64,000 nt of DNA from NCBI GenBank assembly GCA_024734555.1, contig JANPWX010000126.1:372001-436000 (forward strand). Direction: 5' to 3'. This document shows positions 35,215 through 47,470 of this stretch, piece after piece. A program made the position numbers and the translations under genes. The number at the start of each line of letters is the position of its first letter. Position 1 is the first letter of the stretch. The notes beneath the pieces were generated by a model that saw nothing but the letters and a program-made list of their open reading frames with translations, had not been told where the DNA came from and made no database searches. The DNA is from Trochalopteron elliotii (taxonomy: Eukaryota; Chordata; Aves; Passeriformes; Leiothrichidae).

Positions 35215-36437
35215 GGTACAGGTCACTGAAAAAAAATTAGTCTAGATGAGTGTTCTATTTAGTTTAGGGAAAAGATCCACTTAGTAAATGATGACCTGAA
35301 CATCAATTCTTCACTATCTACAGTGACAAAGACATAGTTGAGATTCATACAAGTTCCTAATAATTCTTTTAAAGTAGAGAGGCTTCCATTGAACAATACT
35401 GGAGGTGCAATCCCTCATGGGGAAAAACATAATTTACCATTTGTTCTCGTCACAGCAGAGATGAACTGCAAGAGCCCAGCATGGCCCTCTCTGTGCAGGA
35501 CTGTGAGAACTGCAGCCACTTGTCACCTCCTCCCTGCAAGTCCAAACTGACACAGGCAGATGATCTGTTTGAGTCATGTAATGTAACACACACAAAAAAG
35601 CCACACTGTGATTCAGTGGCAGCACAATTGTCTTGCACAGGATTGCTCTGCTCAGCCAGGGACCTTTTCTGCAGAATGCACAGTAAAACAGCTGCAACAA
35701 GAGCTCGATGCCTTCAGAGGGATAATAATCTTGACAGTAAAAATATGAACCCAGCACAGCTATTTGTGCTCATTTACAAACAAGACACTGCACTAACTTA
35801 TGCTCATTTGCACGTGAAAATTGCTGGAGTATTTACTGTACATTGGGGTGATCAGAACAGCTTTGGAGCTGCTGTCCTGTGACCATCACAGCATACAATT
35901 AAATCCATTTCATTATTCATTTCAGGACAGGCATCCACAGCTACAAGGGAGAAGCTGAAGTGGATGACAGGAGTGTTACATAAAAGTTATTGATTTTGTT
36001 TCTCCAAACAGTCACAATAAACACACCAACTGGTTTACTGAACAATGTAATGCATCATTCAGCTTTCCAACAGAACATATCAGACATCAGCTCTGCACAG
36101 TGTGTTCACTGGATGCTGCCATGAAGGACTGAGGAAGGGTGAAGTGGTGATCAGATAAAGTGTGTGCATTCACCCCTCTGGCAGCAATGCAGCAGCTAAA
36201 TTTCCCAGAGGCAGCAGAAATATAGTGGTACTTCTTAGGCAGAGCTTGCATTCTAAAATATATCTTAAATCAGCCTCTCTCGGCAACATCTGTAGTGACA
36301 CAGGAGTCCTGTTCATCAACACAGCAAAAAAATCTCCCCCCATGTGCTATAATCAGAAGTAGGCACAACAAAGGAGGAGGGAGAAGATATCTTGTTCTTC
36401 CCCCTTGGGAAGAAAAGATCCAAGTGCTTAATGTGGT

Positions 36438-36465
<28 letters not shown>
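36438..36465. repeat. CA14 microsatellite
   Basis: Fourteen perfect CA units followed by an A run (36466-36472). A typical, probably polymorphic vertebrate dinucleotide repeat. Confidence 0.95.
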
Positions 36466-36469
<4 letters not shown>

Positions 36470-36472
36470 AAA

Positions 36473-39360
36473 TCATTACATTTTTGTGTTAGAGGCAGGG
36501 AAAACAATGCTGAGGAGAAAATATCACCAAAAAGCGCAACAGATACTTATGGGCAGATCATCTGCAAGAGAGGGCGTTCCAAAAAACAAACCAACCCATG
36601 TGGCCAAGCACAAGGATAATGTTGTCCTTGTTTCACCCACACCTTCTTTCCCAATATGTCTCTTTCTTCATCAGCTAGAGATCTGGTAAAAAAAATTTAC
36701 ATTTAAAAAAAAAGTAAAATTATGTAACTCACAATTCTCCCATATGCTCAGTGCCTGTTAGCTCACAAACCATGGGATTGTGTTAACTGCCATGGCAAGG
36801 GATGGATGGACACACAAAAAAGCAGCAAAGACTGGTTTTGGTGTGTAGAGCCTTTGGGTGATGAAGAAATCTGTCGCTACATGTTTTTAACACATAATGG
36901 TTTATTTTTCCTTACAGAACAGAGAGAGAAGAAGAGGGTGCTGAAGATGTGAAATACTAACCACTTTGATCTTTCAAGGGTTTGGGAACAGATTCTGTGC
37001 TTTGATACATCTAGTTCCATAAATCTCAAGATACAAGGACAGAAAAATCAATGGGTGAAAGAGATGGATCACTCACTGGGACGGAGAGAAACAAGTCAGC
37101 TTGTATCCAATGGGCCAATGAGGCCTAGGCAATCTGTCAAAATGCATTTTTCAGGAGCAATAATCCCCTTAACCAAGGGGGAGAAGCCACAAGTACCAAG
37201 GAGGTGAAAACTTAATGAGGGAGGGTAAGAATTCTCAAAACATTTTGGATAATTTTTTATATTTTAACACTGAAGCATTGTTCTTAACTCACTCCATTCA
37301 AGAAGGAGAGGACAGCACAGACTGGTTGCAGCTTCACTGCTGCATCACACTTCAAATGGAACCCTTGTGGTTAACCAAAAAAACACCAGACATATCATTT
37401 GTTATAAAACTCAGAACACGGAAACAGACTGAACCCTTGCCCTGCTAGGAAGAAGAAAAATGGCATGGAAAATCCAGCCAGCTGCCTGCCTGCAGCACCC
37501 AGCTCCGTGGGCAGGGACTGGATGGCATGTCCCACAGTGCTGACATCACCTACACACCCCAGCTGGGACCTGCCCCCAGAGAAAGAGATCAGCCAATGCC
37601 TTGGCAAGTCATACTCAAACCATTTACAGGCTCCTTCAGTAGTTGAAGTTTCCCCTCTAGTAACTCAGCTGCCCCACCCTCATGTATTTTTAGCCTGCTT
37701 AGGTAAGACTTCTCTGGTATTTCCTCACATCAGAATTTCACCTGTTGCATCTTGCAATCAACGTGGGTGGGGCTTTTTTCTCTCTCATTTTCCCTTCCAG
37801 AGCATTTTGTGGGCAAGCACCTACTTAGGTGTTGGATGGGGGCCACAAAAAGGAAGGCAAAGCAGGTGGTAAAGAACTGGAGATGCTTTTCCTTCTGGTT
37901 TTTTTACTGTGCTGGCAACAATAACTGAAATGCCACACCAAAGCCACCCTCTCTGAAAAACTTGAGCGGGTACAAACGCAGAGGCCCATCTGCTTAGCAA
38001 CACATGGTGCCAGCAAACAGTTTCCAAGCCTCAGGCTGAGGCTTGCAGATATGGCAAAGGCACGTTGGGCTCCCAACTCCACAGACAGGCATCCAGAGAG
38101 GGGGCAGGGCAAGAGTGGCCTTCCCACAGCAGGCACGTGCCACCAGCAGGGCACACCTCTTTCCTTTTTGGCAGTTTCCCACAGCAGCTTTAGGATCTCC
38201 TGTCTTCTGAAATCCTATTCAGGTGCACCCTTTTCCTCTGCTCCTTCAGTACAAGGATTCTCTGTGCAAGAACACCTTTCTTCGAGCACAGGAGCAACAT
38301 CCCCAGTCAGACACCAGCTTCTCCCCCCTCTCTCTCCCCATCCAAAACACATCTTCAACTTCTCCCAAATGCATTTTGACACCTGACCTGCTCTCCAAAG
38401 CTCATAAGAAATGAGTCTCTACAGTGTGAGGTACACCTTACAAATGTCCCATCACAGGTGTGCTCCCTGATTTCCTGCTCTCCGTCTCATCTCCCAGTGA
38501 GCCCCTTCACCTTTCTTAGTGTCAGCCTGTCCCAAGTGCTCAGCTCACAGCAGCTTTCCACCTCTTTCCTGGAGCTTCTCTGCTGTGCTGAGCAAGGAAC
38601 AAGGCTCACTTGTGCTGTCCCCACCTGTCCCTGCTGCCCTGACACAGCTCAGGCTGACAGCACTGCAGAGAGAGTGGCTTTATATGAGATGTGACTGCAG
38701 GATTTCTGATGCATGTCACCCTTGATGCCAGCAGCTGCAAGAATTCCCCATATGAGCAAAACACAAGGAAAACTGCCCCATGGGTCACCCCACAGGTCAG
38801 GGTATGGGAACTGCCTTGCATAATGACAGTCAAAGCACTGCCAGGGAAACCTAGCAGAAGGTTGGCTTTGTCTGAGAATAAAATCTTTGGTTAAAATAGA
38901 TAAAATCCCACCCAGGAGAAAACATCTGAATGCTCTGCTCAGAAGTTCTCCCCAGGACAGACATCCTGGGTGTAGCCCAAACACAGCATCCCACAGCCCT
39001 GCTTTGGCCTGGGAAAATGCAGAACAGGTGGACCAAGAGAAAACCTGCTTTTTGACATCCAAGAGTAGACAGGAATCAGTTCACAAATCAGGACAAAAAA
39101 TGCAACTGAAGTCAACAGAGCTATGGCTGTTCATGCCAATCCAGGTTGCCCTACAGGGTGACAAAGTTCTGGCACTTGAAAAACTTTGTGGATAGGGAAG
39201 AACACACTTGGTGGAAAGTTAACCAAGAAACCTGTGCCAAACATTAAAAACTGGCACAAAAAGCCAGAGAAAGTCAAGAACAGAAAAAAGGAAAAAACCC
39301 CATAGTTAGAAATGCCTGAGTGATCATAAGGAAATGATGTTTTGTTGTGTGATCCCAAGC
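36473..39360. other. Non-coding unique DNA, no gene seen
   Basis: Frames up to 137 codons are open on both strands over the same bases (for example 38.65-39.06 kb), which argues for low stop density rather than coding. No repeat family or RNA gene recognised. Confidence 0.5.
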
Positions 39361-39445
39361 CCTCCGCCATAGGTGTCATATAAATAATTATTAATTATGT
39401 TGTTGATTATCTGTGTGAGCAATAGAGCTAATGAGCTGGTTCTTA
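39361..39445. other. Short AT-rich homeodomain-type block
   Basis: Contains ATAAATAATTATTAATTATG followed by TTGATTATCTG, a HOX/PBX-like TGATTAT. Only about 80 bases are involved, so chance is a real alternative. Confidence 0.22.
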
Positions 39446-41185
39446 CAGGATATAAATACAGCTTCTAAAGAGCAGGGCAGCCATTCTGCCAACGGCAAGC
39501 AATTAGAATTATTTCTTCTCTGCTGAGAGTTTGCTTTTTTTTTTAACCTGAGGACAACCAATACACTCTGTAGATATTTGCTATTAAAAAATCTACTCCC
39601 TTCACAGTCCCAGTAGACATAAACTGAATTTTCTTTAATGACTGGGCCCAATTAACTGGAACCTGGAGCTCCACTTTGAAAGCAGCAGGGTTCCTCTTTG
39701 GAGGCTTGGCCCCGATGGGCAGGAGACATCCAAAGGTTGAGGATTAAAGTTGCTTTGTTTCACTGAGCATGTACACCATATTGCAGGATGGTTGGCATGG
39801 GAACACAGCTATGGAGCAGCCTGTAGTGCACAATAAACAGTCTCCATAAAATACAGAAGCAAATAACTGGAGAGATGAAGGGTAAACCCTTCACCTATCA
39901 TTGGAAAAGCTCAGCAGATAGAGGAGGAAGGAGCAGCCCCTCCAATTCACAGCCCTTCATCCACACCTACTCCCAGGATTTTTGTTTTAACATTAGTGCT
40001 TTAAGTGCACATGTGTACTCGACCCATTTCACCATCTGGTGTCCAAACCACGGGATCCAAAAGGAAATTCCACTTCAGCTGCTGTCAGCCTTGAATTGCC
40101 ACATCTCCCAAGATGCTGGTTAGTCCCAGGACAGAATCTGAGAAGAGGGTTTGCCAGCAGGGTCCTGAACATCCATCAATAAAAGGAAAAAGGAAAGTTT
40201 CTTTTACAGAAAAATAGTCTTTTTTTCTCAGAGTTATACAGGTTAAAAGAGGTTGGACTCTAAGTCTAACTGACAGAAAATGCAGTAGCAAATCAGGAAT
40301 AAATTTATAATGGTGCTGCTGCATAAGAGGGGAAATGTGGGGAAAAGATGACCAGGAAGATGGAGAACAACCTTAGGAAACCTGGAACATCTCTATTAAC
40401 ACTTTGCTTTGCTTCTTCTTTTACAACAACAGGATTACCAGATGAAATACCACAAGCATCTTCTGGAAGTTCCTTTTTTCTCTGATCTCACCCACGGCTG
40501 TTGTTCCAGCATGCTGACCTTCAATCTGTGGAAATTTCCTCATCCTGATGGATGCATTAGATAAAACCTGCAAAACACTGACCCTGGGGATTTGCTCAAG
40601 AGACAGGAACACAAAGATTCAAACAGGAAAAGCTGGAATTTATGGGCTTGCTGGCAGTCTGGCTACAGTGTGGACATCAGTCTTCTGCAAGGGCTGAGAA
40701 AAGTTGCTCTTTGTTACGAGCAAGACAGACCAGAACAGACAGCATCTTCTGTAGAAGGATTATGAATTATGAAAATTATGAATTCTAAATACCATCCAGC
40801 CCCTCCACCAGTAAAAGCAGAGATACATCTTATGCCAACCTGCCCAGAAGGCCTTCTGATGCAGCTTTGTCCATGGTTTTGAAGTGTGCAGCAAGAAATT
40901 AATACATTTTCAGGCCTCTGAGTTACAATTTTTTTCTTTAAGAAGAAAGCCCATGGTGCACTAACACAGGAACTTTAAAAATGCAGCTTTAAAAGGAGCA
41001 CCCTGGGCACTGACCTACACAAGCTGCTCCACTCAGCCAAGCCATCCACTTCTTTATTAGACACGATCCAGAGTGCTTTATGCATTCCCCTGCATTTTAA
41101 AGGGGTCAGACAAGAGCTCCCAAACAGGCTTAGAGCTGCCAAGGAGGCCTTGCTTTTTCCTCCCTCCTTTGTTCTTCAGTAGCTG
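39446..41185. other. Non-coding unique DNA
   Basis: No gene or transposon recognised. A 'gaggttggactctaagtc' string near 40250 faintly recalls a CR1 3' end but lacks the rest of it. All frames here are shorter than 90 codons. Confidence 0.5.
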
Positions 41186-41189
41186 TGTG

Positions 41190-41300
41190 CTGGGAGCAGG
41201 GCTCTGCATCCTGAGGTTATTACACATTTCTCTAATGGATCTCCATGCATAATAAATTAGCTCATTAATGAATTGATTTGAAGGAAGAGTTCACTGCAGG
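41190..41300. other. Enhancer-like POU/homeodomain block
   Basis: A tight run of sites: TCTAATGGAT, ATGCATAATAAATTAG (POU-like from 41245) and CTCATTAATGAATTG (from 41261), within 45 bases. The combination of a POU-type site with paired ATTA/TAAT cores is a frequent enhancer grammar in vertebrate development. Motif-based inference. Confidence 0.3.
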
Positions 41301-44300
41301 GGCTAGAAACTCAAAGACACATGCCTATGACTGAACAAATAAGTCACTTCTGCAGCATCACATCGTGCATCCTGCTGGTGAAGGCCCCATTAAATCACCT
41401 GGCGCTGCTGCTGCCTGCTCTCCATCCTCACCATTATAAAAGATATATGGGAGCTGCTTTTGCCTCACAACTGCTTATTTGTGGAGGTCTGGTCTCATTC
41501 CTTACAAGCCTTTTCCATTTGGGACTGTCACGTTTGTCGTTCACATCGAGGGAGTTTGTGATTCCAGCACTAGCTTTCACAGTGTTTGAATGATTTGGAT
41601 TGCAGCTCCTTTGGATTGCAGCAAGGGACTGCAGGTCCACCCTGAGGGTTGTTACCAGCCTGAAAAATCTCAAGGCTGTGGTGTTTGCCTGCTATTGCTG
41701 CCCAAAATGAGGGAATCGAGTCTGAAAACAGCTGCCCTGAGCTGCTAACTGAATATTTCCAGATGATCCCAGGAACCCACCTCCATGCTCCAGCACCGAG
41801 CTCTACCTTGTAAACAAACGCCCTTATATAGGTCTGTGTGGGCAAAGTTAATTATCTCCAAATAGCTTCCAGAAGCCTCAAATCAATTTATGAAAACAAA
41901 AATTAACTTTCCATATAAACATAATTACAGTGAGACAACAGTATCCAGCCTGGTGCTACTGCTGTTTTTGGAAGCTGGGCAGAAAGCCAAATGAGTTCAT
42001 TAGGCAGTGTAATTAATAATGGTTTTTTCCTGCTTTAGGAAGCCATTTATGGTCCTAAGAGGCAAAGGTACTGGGGAAAAAGCCCACAGCTGACAAGTTT
42101 TAAAAGGTGCTTCTGCAACAACAATTTATTTTAGAGCCTCCATGAGAATATATATCATTTAATGAACAGAAAAAGAGCAGAAAAAAAATTACACTGCAGG
42201 GAGATCCATTCACTCTGCTCCCAAAGATGCCTTGGAAGAACTTTCTTGAGAAGGAACCATCCAGTTTCTGCTCCAGGAATGAGCATCTCCCACTTCATAA
42301 CCCAAGAGGCACAAAGAGAGCACCACATAACCAGCTTCCCCTGTTCAGTTCCCCATATCCATTGTGCCATGGCCCTGGAACAGCCCAAGATCCTGCAAAT
42401 GCAAGCGCAGTCCACAAACAAACATGGCTCTGATGCCAGAAAAACACTGGGAAGTTTCTTTGGTTGCTAAGCCTATCTGATAATTTCTTATCAGCTCTGA
42501 GTTGCATTCTCTCAGGTTACGGAGACATGCACTTTGCACAGATCACTTTGTCTCTCAAAGTGGCAGCACACAATCTGAAGTGGAGCTTGTCCATGTGTGA
42601 GAAAGCCACATCCATCACCCTCTGTCCCACTAGGCCAGAAGTGTGTGTTGATGCTACCAAAGAAGTGCCAGCCAGTGTTGATGGACACTGCACAGGATGG
42701 TCAAGGCAGAAGAGCACAGGAGTTGAGCCACTTTTCACTGCACACTCATTTCTGGGGAAGCAGAGGGTCAGAACTGTGCAAGTCACTAAACATTTACTTA
42801 ACAAGACACATTAAAAGCAGATAAAGACAGCAGCCATCTCATCATCCATATCTAAATACCTGTGTGGCTCCGAGCCACATAAAGGGAATATTTAGGTGTG
42901 CATGCCCCAAAGCCAAGAAAGTTGACAACCCCTGCCCTCTAACACCCCAACTCAGCTTCTTGCTCAGCTGTTTCACCTCTCCAGAGCAGAGGGAAAATCC
43001 CCCTGCCGTGGATTGCCTGGTGGAACACACAAGCCCTGGCTCAGCCCTGCAGCACAGCAGTGTAATCTATTTATGAATGGCAGCGGAACTCCGAGATTGA
43101 ATTACGAGGCAGGTATTCAATCAGGCAGGATGTGTAGCTGCTTTCTAACAGACTGGAGGATTAAGAGAGCGATAGAATACATCCTTCCCTTCCACATGAC
43201 AGCATCTCCCTCTTCTCCCCTCCCCAGTCAAGAAACTAGCAGAGTCTGTGCTTGAAGAGAAGAGGATTTGCAATGCTCAGGACCCACAAGAAGGATTAGA
43301 GAAAGGTTAAAGAGAACATGCATACAAAAGACAACTCTCCTGTATCATCCCCAGCAGAAGAATTATTAAAAAACAGTCTGTGGAAGACAGGGCCAACAAA
43401 CCTGAGCTACCAGGAGAAGAGGAGGTGCAGCTGGAGGAGCTGCCAGCTGCTGCATTTGCACTGTGTCTGGGGTAAAAACACAGCACCTGTTATTAGCAGA
43501 GCTCGAAGATGAGCTTCACAGTTTTTAAGAGGCCTGTACAGTGCAGGGAATTGCAAGCAAGAGAGCCTGCAGTCAGCTGGTTTGTACATTCCCCTAACAC
43601 CCAGGGTTCATTGCCTCTAACTGCTCTAGGTCCTGCACAAGCAGAAGACAGAAGTCCCTACTCAAAAGAACATCTCTTTACCCACTGCTGCCATTCCCAG
43701 GGACATGGAATGTCTGCACTGTAGCAGAGCATGACAAGGAAATATGGGAATTTATGGCTTAGAGCCTAGAGAAGAACCACAGTGCACGGATGTGAAAATC
43801 ACCTGATGGGAAAAGGCTGCAGTCTGGTGTAAGAAGACAGAGGACAGTGTTTCACATGGTACAGGGAAGAAATTCTCTATCTGATGCAGCAGGATTACAT
43901 CATGTCTGACGGCAGAGGCCCATTGTGCTCCCACTTGTAAAGGAGGATTACAGTGTATCTGATCTGCAAGAAGGATTATTGTGTTTGAAGCGGGCTCGCT
44001 ACAATCAGGATGAGCTGAAAAGCAGTAAAATATGCTGGTGGAAGGATTCATTGGATTTGTGAGAGGGCAGATGCAGAGCTGTGTATCCCTCTGGCACTAA
44101 CAACAATGCATTCACACATTGGAAGAAGGCCCCAGACCTCCTAGAGATGATTTCAGCGTGTGGCACAGGCCCACTTCACTTGACAGGTCACTGAACAAAA
44201 CTTACGCCTGAGTCTATAGTAGAAGCCCATGTAGTTCTGGGAAGAAATGCCAAACTCTCTTAGATCTCTTGATTTCGGTCTCTTTTCAGTCAAATATGAC

Positions 44301-44325
44301 CCAGAACCTATGCTTAGCCCTTCCT
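41301..44325. other. Non-coding DNA with AT-rich patch
   Basis: No gene seen. AT-rich, TAAT-bearing sequence occurs at about 41845-41940 and 42000-42060 (for example GTAATTAATAATGG) and may extend the enhancer-like landscape. Frames up to 116 codons show no domain and are mirrored on the other strand. Confidence 0.45.
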
Positions 44326-44329
44326 TGAT

Positions 44330-44540
44330 CACAATTTCCCATCTTGATTGGCCAATTCTTACTATTTATAATTAAAACCTTAACTGGATTTGACAGTGAT
44401 AAACATGCAATGCATTCTTTAATGTCTTACAGTATATGAGCTCTGGGACATGTATCTACAGCATTCTCCATTATCAATAGTTCAATAAACTTTCTGTTAA
44501 ACCTTGTTATAAGAAAATTGAATTTTCATTGAAATCACAG
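44330..44540. promoter_or_regulatory. AT-rich block with palindromic CCAAT boxes
   Basis: The 10-base palindrome ATTGGCCAAT (44347-44356) fuses two CCAAT boxes head to head, and is a potential NF-Y site. About 180 bases of AT-rich sequence follow (TATTTATAATTAAAACC, ATGCAATGCATTC, CAATAGTTCAATAAAC). There is no CpG enrichment, so a housekeeping-type promoter is unlikely. An enhancer or chance are the alternatives. Confidence 0.27.
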
Positions 44541-47450
44541 AACTGGCCTATTATAGCAGGAGTCATATCAGGGAAGACATCACAGCCACCCTCACACAAC
44601 ACAAGCCAGACAGCTTTTAACACACCCACTGGCATTTACCAAGATATCGACTATAAATCATTGCAAAGGGAACTGCAGGAGAAGGCAAGGCCTAGGGGCC
44701 TGTTGGGATCATGTAGGCTTTATTTTATTTTATGTTGGGTCATCCCTAGGTTTGTCTTCAATAATTTTCTTAGTTCTTTTTAAATACCATCCCATCAGCA
44801 GGAGAAAACCTGTGCCTCACCACCTAAGCTGAACATTCTGCATTAAACTCCACTTTCAGCTGAGGAATAACAGCCATGGGCATTTGGCAAGACTTGTGCC
44901 AGAGAGAAGAGGGAGCCTATAGACTGCAGATAACCCTCCCAGCATCTGAGCTGCTAGGAGGTTCATCCTCAGGTTTGACACAAAAAGAAACCTCTTTATT
45001 AATATTCACCCACAAACACATTGCATTCTTTTGTCCTTCTCGCCAAATCCTCCTGCTAGAATCCATCCTTCAGGGTAAAAAAAAAAAAAACCAAAAAAAA
45101 CAAAAAAAACAGTAAAACTCTTCAGCAAAGCAGGCAGACTTGCTACACTCGTATTTGACAGAAGGGAGAACAGATTGGGACTCCATGAAGAGTGACTCAT
45201 TATCAGCAAATAGTTTTAAGTGATGATTGTTTCATCACCACCCACCCAGCTCTTCCCTCTGTCTGCAGGCTAGCGCAAAAACTCACTGCGAGAGGATGAC
45301 AAAAAAGAAAAATTAGGCAGACGACCTTACCTCTTGCTTCCTCTCCCAGGATCGTGAGCAGAGCTGTCTAAAAAGGGATCTGTAACCTTGGGTTACAGAC
45401 TGAGAGCTTAAGGGTTTTCTTTTCTTCCTAAAGCAGTGTGTAATATTGTCTCCTTTCTTAACCTATCCAAGAAAACGCTGAAAAACATTTTCAGATAGCT
45501 GCCCTTTTCCTGTGCAAACATATGCTGAGCCTAACCCTTAGGGACACTAACACCCTTGCAGTCATTTAGCAGATAAGCCCTTGCTGTAGGATCAAAGCTC
45601 CCTTGCAATGTGCCAATTGATGTTGCTGTAAATGAGCATTAGCACATTTGGGATCCAGCAGGACTAGTGCCTGAAGGTGAAGAATCCCATACTTGGGAGT
45701 CAAACACATCAAAACTCCATCAATAGCAGGGTACAGAAGGTTACAGCAGCAAAAATGAAACCCTGGCTGTATCACGTTGCTCTCAGCAACTACTTCCAGC
45801 AGCGAGCTGCGTTTAGAGCAGCTGCACAGCAAATGGAGAGAGAGGGAACGAGCAGAAAACCATCACACACACTCCACCTAGAGAAGGGTTTTGAATTGAA
45901 ATGGCCCAAGGGCAACCATGTAAGAAAATGGAGTTGTCTGGCTCCAGGCACAACAGAGCAGCTCCTCCTGTCATAACCAGGAGAAAAGGCAGAAGGCAAG
46001 AGAATGGGGCAGCCCCCCATGGTGGTGTTCTCCCACCCACACAGCCGAGGCAGTGGGTCACAGACTGGGCTTTCCAGAACTGTGACCTCTCCTGTCCACC
46101 TCTCCAGACAATAAAAAGCTGTTTCAGGTTCCCAAATGTTTTCAAAAGAATCCTCTGCAGGGAAACCTGCTCACTGAAGAGCTATTCCAGCACCTTCCCA
46201 AGCCTTGCCAGGCAGAGAGGCACACAGGAGTTCTGTTATCAAAAGATAATCACATCCCCGGGGCATTACCAAGCACAAAATGCAGCTGTGCCTCTGATCC
46301 TCTGAGTGCAGTTACCTCCTCATTCACCATGCTCCCACCTGCCCTCAAGCTGCCTTTAGTTCTATTAGGAAATTGTTTGTACCTCTAGATTGCTATAAAT
46401 TATTGAGCAGTATCTGAAGCCCTGGAAGGCATTATTTCACCTATCCAAAATGAGTAAATAAACAAAACCCCTTTCCATCAGAACATCCACTTAGACCTGA
46501 ATATTCCAAAACCAAACAAAATTTACACAAAGGCTTAAAAAATTCCTTGTGATATTAAACACAAACCCACACTATAAGAAACGGCTCACAACTCCTATCA
46601 TTTCAGTATCCAGATATGCTTGCAGGCATTTTGCATCTCAGCTCCCAGCGTGGGTTGTATTTTGCAGGCTTCACATTGCTACCAAAGCTGGAGACAGCCG
46701 TCATTGACTCGTTTGCCAAGCAGTGATACAAACTTAAAATATTCTTCAATTGCTTTTTTTGTACTGAGGGCTATCAGCCTCATCTAGTTTCTAACCAGTG
46801 AGATCTATATCTTTTGATTTCTTCTGAGACTCTGAGGAATATAAAACCAGGTACAGTGGAAAGAAAGAATCATGCACAGCTTCTCTTCCAGAATTTAGTG
46901 ATAGGATTTAAAGCCAGATGAGTTTGAGATGATGCCAGCTATCTGCTGTCAGGGAGGGGCAGAGCAGGTGGTTACCTCCCCACCCTCCCATCACCTTCTT
47001 CAGGATCTGACCAGAAAAAAAAACACACTGCCATGCTGGCAGCTGCCACCACTTTGTCCAGACGGACTTTAGAGGAGAGCTGAAGTTTTAATGACTTTCT
47101 GTTCTTAGTTCTCTGCCACTGTCCCTTGAAACATCTCTACAATGAGGTAGAGAGTGAGGAGAGAGAAAAACTGCAGTCAAAGTGACACAGCTGACCTCCC
47201 TGGCTGACAGAGGTAGTCTGAAAGTCTCCATTATCCAACAACTCAATCCCTACAGGGTCATGCAAGTCACCCCACAGGCCAAGGTCACCCTTAATCTCCA
47301 TTAGCATCAGCCCTTGTTTATTTTCCAACCTTTACTCCCAGGAAACTGAAAGCCCAAAGCAGGGCAAGAAATACAATTCCTTTCCCTGGACACTTACTGC
47401 ATTATTAAACATGGATTTAAACAAGGTTTTCTATCTGTATGCTAAAACGC
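44541..47450. other. Non-coding unique DNA, no gene seen
   Basis: The longest frame is 134 codons (plus, 45901-46305), Arg/Lys-rich in part, with no domain and with an overlapping minus-strand frame of 110 codons. A-rich patch at 45077-45109 (A14, then two A8 runs separated by one or two C). An AT-rich stretch at 46360-46580 has no clear identity. Confidence 0.5.
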
Positions 47451-47451
47451 C

Positions 47452-47470
47452 TTTTTTTTTTTTTTTTTTT
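47452..47470. repeat. T19 mononucleotide run
   Basis: Nineteen consecutive T directly followed by AAA. No retrogene structure is seen on either side. Confidence 0.9.

Larger units (their letters stand above)
30188..36437. other. Non-coding unique DNA, no gene seen
   Basis: Frames up to 165 codons (plus, 33337-33834) are open but overlap equally open frames on the other strand and show no family signature. Landmarks are the CAAA repeat near 30.63 kb and a spaced 16-base direct repeat near 35.19 kb. The 33.5-34.0 kb part is somewhat GC-richer without becoming CpG-rich. Confidence 0.5.

Noticed and set aside
40240..40275. CR1-like 'gaggttggactctaagtc'
   Set aside because: Only a short word matches and neither the flanks nor the terminal octamers are present.
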